DNA of 46,103 nt. Source: Eubacterium sp. Its GTDB lineage: Bacteria; Bacillota; Clostridia; Lachnospirales; Lachnospiraceae. Shown in pieces: positions 42,992 through 46,103 of the stretch (the first letter of the stretch is position 1; every line of letters starts with the position of its first letter). Location of the stretch: positions 1-46,103 of the forward strand of contig JAGBNH010000099.1 of the NCBI GenBank assembly GCA_017634475.1. Direction: 5' to 3'. Made by a program: the position numbers and the translations under genes. A model generated the notes under the pieces. The model was not told the origin of the DNA, made no database searches, and saw only the letters and a program-made list of their open reading frames with translations.

Positions 42992-45900
42992 TCATCCTCT
43001 CAGTTTTTCCAGCCATCGGTGCAGTTCCTCCATCAGCTCCGGATGATGACTCTTCACGAAGTCCCCATCCTTCTTCTCTGAGGCCTGCTCAAGAGTGAAG
43101 GCTTTCTCCGCCAATCCGTCCAATCCTATGGTCCTGGATGCACTCTTCAGCGCATGTACCTGAACCTCATAATCCTTCCAGTTTTCTTCCGCAAGGAAGG
43201 TTTCCAACTGAGCTTCCCGATCCTTTGCGGCCAACTGATACTCCTTCACCATTTCCAGATAGAAGGCTTCGTCTCCGGCACAGTACCTGAGGGCTGCTTC
43301 CGTATTAAGCCCCAGCTCCGTCAGCCGTGAAACCGTCACATCTGAAGTCCCCGGAGCAGCCATTTCCCGGTGGTCCTGCATTCCTCCGTCTTCCTCCGGG
43401 AAGAACTCCAGGATCTCATCATCATCGTCAAAAGGATCCGGGCCGGAAGCATTATCCTGCTGCCCGGCAGCGTTCTCCTCCTGCCGATCTTCCTGTCCGG
43501 CAGTCTTTTCCTCCCGGTCTACCTGTCCGGCAGTTTCCTCCGGTCGGCTTTCCTGTACATTTTCCGGAAGATAGGTCCGGAGCTTTACAGCCAGCTGATC
43601 GGTCTCGATGGGCTTGGAAAGATAGTCATCGAAGCCCGCCTCAAGATACATTTCCCTCGCACCTACGATGGCATTGGCCGTGAGGGCAATGACCGTGGTT
43701 CCGTCGGGGATCAGATCCTCCTTCTTGAGCCGGTCCAGGGTTTCCGCACCATCCATCTGCGGCATCATATGATCCAGGAAAACGATCTGGTACTGCTTCT
43801 CCCGAAGGATCTCTATGGTTTCCTTTCCGGAGCAGGCCAGATCCGGAACCACGCCGAACAGCTTCAGCAGGTTCTTCGCCACCTTCCGGTTCATTTCATT
43901 ATCATCCACCACAAGGACCCTGGCCCGGGGTGCATAAAGCTTTCCTTTACTCTCCGCCTTCAGGGCCGCCGTATGACCAGTCAGCGCATTTTCACCCACC
44001 GGCTTCTCGTCCACGATGATCTGCTTCAGGCGGAAGGAGAAGCAGGAGCCCTTTCCATACTCGCTTTCTACCTTAAGCTCACTGTCCATCATCACAAGAA
44101 GCTTCGTCACGATGGCCATGCCGAGACCTGTTCCCTCGATATTCCGGTTCCGCTGCTCCTCCAGTCGTTCAAAGGATTCGAAGAGCTTACCCATATCCTC
44201 CTTCCTGATACCGATACCGGTATCCCGGACAGCCACATCCAGGAAGACAAACTCCTGCTCTGTTCCTCCGTTGGTAATGGTAAAGGTGACCGATCCCTTC
44301 TCCGTATACTTCACCGCATTCGTCAGCAGGTTGGTGATGACCTGGGTCACCCGCACGTCATCCCCCAGTAAAACGGAGGGAAGGGTGGGATCCACATTTA
44401 CATGAAGCTCCAGATTCTTTGCCTTTGCCCGTTCGGAAACGGAATTCACCAGATTCCGGACCATGGATCGAAGCTCATATTTCACCGGCAAGATCTCCAT
44501 CTTACCGTCCTCGATCCTGGAGAAATCCAGGATACTGTTGATAATGGACAGCAGGTTCTTCCCTGCATCATGGATATTCTCCGCGTATTCCCGGATCTCC
44601 TCCTCCCTGGATTCATGAAGGATCATTTCGTTCATACCCAGCACCGCATTAATGGGTGTCCGGATCTCATGGGACATCTGCGCCAGGAACTGGGTCTTCG
44701 CTTTTCCTGCGGCGATGGCCGTTCTGGCCGATTCCTTCAGACGCTGATTCGTCTGAGACTGCCATTGCATCAGATTCGTCAGCATCCGGTAAACCATGAT
44801 AATGCAGATCAGGAACGCTGTCACACAGATGGCGGCATAGATCACTACCCGTCCGTAAATGGTCCAGAAATTGCAGACCACATACACCTTGAACCGGGAG
44901 CTGCTGTTTATTGCTGCGATAAGGATCCGTGTTTTTCCGTCATAATCCGTGATGATCTTTGTGGTGGTGCCGTCCTCGTTAACCTCGGAATAGTTCAACT
45001 CAGAAATATTCTTCTTATTATTCACCGTCATCTGGTAGCTTCCGTAGGGGTGATTGATGATATCCCCGTCCAGATCCACCAGAAAGGCATACCCTGTATC
45101 GGAATAGCTGTCTCCCAGAATGTTCACCAGCTTCTCCATGAAGAAGTCGATACCGAAATTGCCAAGGAATTCACCGGTCTTCGCGTCAAACACCTTCTCT
45201 GCGAAGGTTACGCAGTAACCACCGGTCTGTTCATCATAGTAGGGTGCGGATACGATCCAGTTCTGGTCAGAAGCCATCAGGTCCTTATACCATGGGCGCT
45301 CCTCCACCCTCCAGTCCGCATCGGGAAGCCATCCGTTATTCATGAAGACTGTGGGCTCCAGCTCCGGATTCGTCATATACGACACCGAGATCTCCGGATA
45401 CTGCTTCGTGATCTGATCCAGATAATGTATGGTTCCTTCATAATCCTTCAGCATATCGGGATTGGTGGAAATGATACTGCAGAACATATCCAGAATACTC
45501 TTCTGGGTATTGATCCACTCCGCCAGCTGGTACTCGTAGCTTTCCGCCTTCTCCCTCATGGTGGAACTGCCCCAGGAAATGGTGGCGGAAAGATTGGTGT
45601 ACAGGCTGATGGCCATCACCAGCACCATAAAGGAAATGATCCCTGTGCGCACGCCCTTGCGAAGACCCTTCCGGAGCCTTACGGACTTCTTACGTTCTTC
45701 CCTCTGATTCTCCGACTTTACCAGGCTGGAATAGGAAATGATCTGCCGCAGCATGTCGGATACCTTCTTGCCGGCGGCATGGATCCGGGCGAAATTCTCC
45801 TGATAGTCCTCCATATTTGCCACATTTTCACGGGAGGAGCTGTCAAGGATCTGCTGAAGCGGCGTATGAAATTCACCGGTGATACTCTCCAGGAACTTGT

Positions 45901-46103
45901 CCTTTGCCGCCAGTGCCTCCTCGGTTTTTCTCCTGCTTCTTTGAGATACGATGTAAAGGAGGATAATTATGGAAAAAAGCAGCAGGGAAAGGATTATGGT
46001 GATCCCCAGCTGGATATAGGAATCCTTGTAGAGCTCCCAGTCGCTCTCCCCCACGATGAGATACCAGCCATTCCCCGTCTTGGTGGCAAAGAGGTTATCA
46101 TAA
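42992..46103 (-). CDS. Hybrid sensor histidine kinase with two sensor halves (5' end outside window)
   Basis: At least 1036 residues; the frame is open to the window edge, so the N-terminus is missing. In order: the end of an extracellular sensor (GNGWYLIVGESDWELY) and a helix. A decayed HisKA (ITGEFHTPLQQIL near 79) lacks the phospho-His position. A second helix and a full double-Cache sensor (about 170-415) and helix follow. An intact HisKA (MSHEIRTPINAVLGMNE, His near 476) and HATPase (NLLTNAVKYTEKG, DTGIGI, GTGLGMAIV) lead to a receiver (VVDDNEMNR, FLDHMMPQMDG, D near 777). An acidic Glu/Gln linker ends in an Hpt domain (HALKSASRTIG, His near 982). This is a full phosphorelay on one chain; targets are unknown. 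Confidence 0.93.
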   Translation of the reverse strand, partial: YDNLFATKTGNGWYLIVGESDWELYKDSYIQLGITIILSLLLFSIIILLYIVSQRSRRKTEEALAAKDKFLESITGEFHTPLQQILDSSSRENVANMEDYQENFARIHAAGKKVSDMLRQIISYSSLVKSENQREERKKSVRLRKGLRKGVRTGIISFMVLVMAISLYTNLSATISWGSSTMREKAESYEYQLAEWINTQKSILDMFCSIISTNPDMLKDYEGTIHYLDQITKQYPEISVSYMTNPELEPTVFMNNGWLPDADWRVEERPWYKDLMASDQNWIVSAPYYDEQTGGYCVTFAEKVFDAKTGEFLGNFGIDFFMEKLVNILGDSYSDTGYAFLVDLDGDIINHPYGSYQMTVNNKKNISELNYSEVNEDGTTTKIITDYDGKTRILIAAINSSSRFKVYVVCNFWTIYGRVVIYAAICVTAFLICIIMVYRMLTNLMQWQSQTNQRLKESARTAIAAGKAKTQFLAQMSHEIRTPINAVLGMNEMILHESREEEIREYAENIHDAGKNLLSIINSILDFSRIEDGKMEILPVKYELRSMVRNLVNSVSERAKAKNLELHVNVDPTLPSVLLGDDVRVTQVITNLLTNAVKYTEKGSVTFTITNGGTEQEFVFLDVAVRDTGIGIRKEDMGKLFESFERLEEQRNRNIEGTGLGMAIVTKLLVMMDSELKVESEYGKGSCFSFRLKQIIVDEKPVGENALTGHTAALKAESKGKLYAPRARVLVVDDNEMNRKVAKNLLKLFGVVPDLACSGKETIEILREKQYQIVFLDHMMPQMDGAETLDRLKKEDLIPDGTTVIALTANAIVGAREMYLEAGFDDYLSKPIETDQLAVKLRTYLPENVQESRPEETAGQVDREEKTAGQEDRQEENAAGQQDNASGPDPFDDDDEILEFFPEEDGGMQDHREMAAPGTSDVTVSRLTELGLNTEAALRYCAGDEAFYLEMVKEYQLAAKDREAQLETFLAEENWKDYEVQVHALKSASRTIGLDGLAEKAFTLEQASEKKDGDFVKSHHPELMEELHRWLEKLRG

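Noticed and set aside
1..46103. tRNA, rRNA, riboswitch or prophage genes
   Set aside because: No cloverleaf, rRNA or T-box/riboswitch-like sequence and no phage structural genes were seen on either strand; a covariance-model scan was not possible here.

Overview
The window reads as a chromosomal segment of a strictly anaerobic Firmicute, most likely a Lachnospiraceae (Clostridia) member. Supporting signs are a desulfoferrodoxin-type superoxide reductase, secreted proteins with glucan/choline-binding-like aromatic repeats, a DUF6273 domain, strong AGGAG-type ribosome binding sites, several TTG or GTG starts, a perfect CIRCE operator at clpB, and a GC content clearly above 50% in most genes. 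The genus cannot be fixed from the sequence. Every gene except one MATE transporter lies on the minus strand, so transcription runs mostly from high to low coordinates. No rRNA, tRNA, CRISPR array or prophage was seen.

Left part (1-11 kb). Positions 1-364 hold no gene but are dense in repeats, an inverted-repeat pair that overlaps the yebC stop codon, and a perfect 20-bp bidirectional terminator. An alr-corC-like-yebC operon (3167 to 365) diverges from a MATE efflux gene, with a recognisable promoter for each direction. A four-gene run (10876 to 4800) encodes an L,D-transpeptidase with wall-binding repeats, a membrane-fused spermidine-synthase-like protein, the NAD(P)HX repair enzyme Nnr, and a secreted wall-binding/DUF6273 protein; it meets the MATE gene at a shared terminator.

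Middle (11-26 kb). This part carries phenylacetate-CoA ligase, a membrane EAL phosphodiesterase with a decayed GGDEF domain, and clpB with a sigma-A promoter, a CIRCE operator and three 26-bp tandem repeats directly upstream of the -35 box. It continues with a rhodanese lipoprotein, an HNH nuclease with a C-terminal membrane helix, a low-GC secreted zincin with a ricin-type lectin domain, and a superoxide reductase - ABC ATPase - giant coiled-coil FtsX permease cluster.

Right part (26-46 kb). Here are a SpoIIE-type phosphatase, a two-component system, a DUF2264-GH88 cytoplasmic glycan operon whose promoter abuts a complete IS200/IS605 element (tnpA, tnpB and probable omega RNA), a second FtsX/ABC operon, a secreted leucine-rich-repeat wall-binding protein, and a very large hybrid histidine kinase cut by the window edge.

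The most unusual signal is a dispersed palindromic repeat family (core TCATTCTGAG...CGAAGAAT, or TCATCCTGAG...CGAAGGAT) found at 26371-26479, 37174-37203 and 42831-42983, and three times in frame inside the GH88 coding sequence (32819-32930). There it adds three 13-residue units to the enzyme. The paired changes in the two arms suggest selection on a folded nucleic acid. Other signals worth a look are the 26-bp repeats at clpB, the yebC-end inverted repeat, the IS605 insertion at the GH88 promoter, and the duplicated sensor half of the hybrid kinase.
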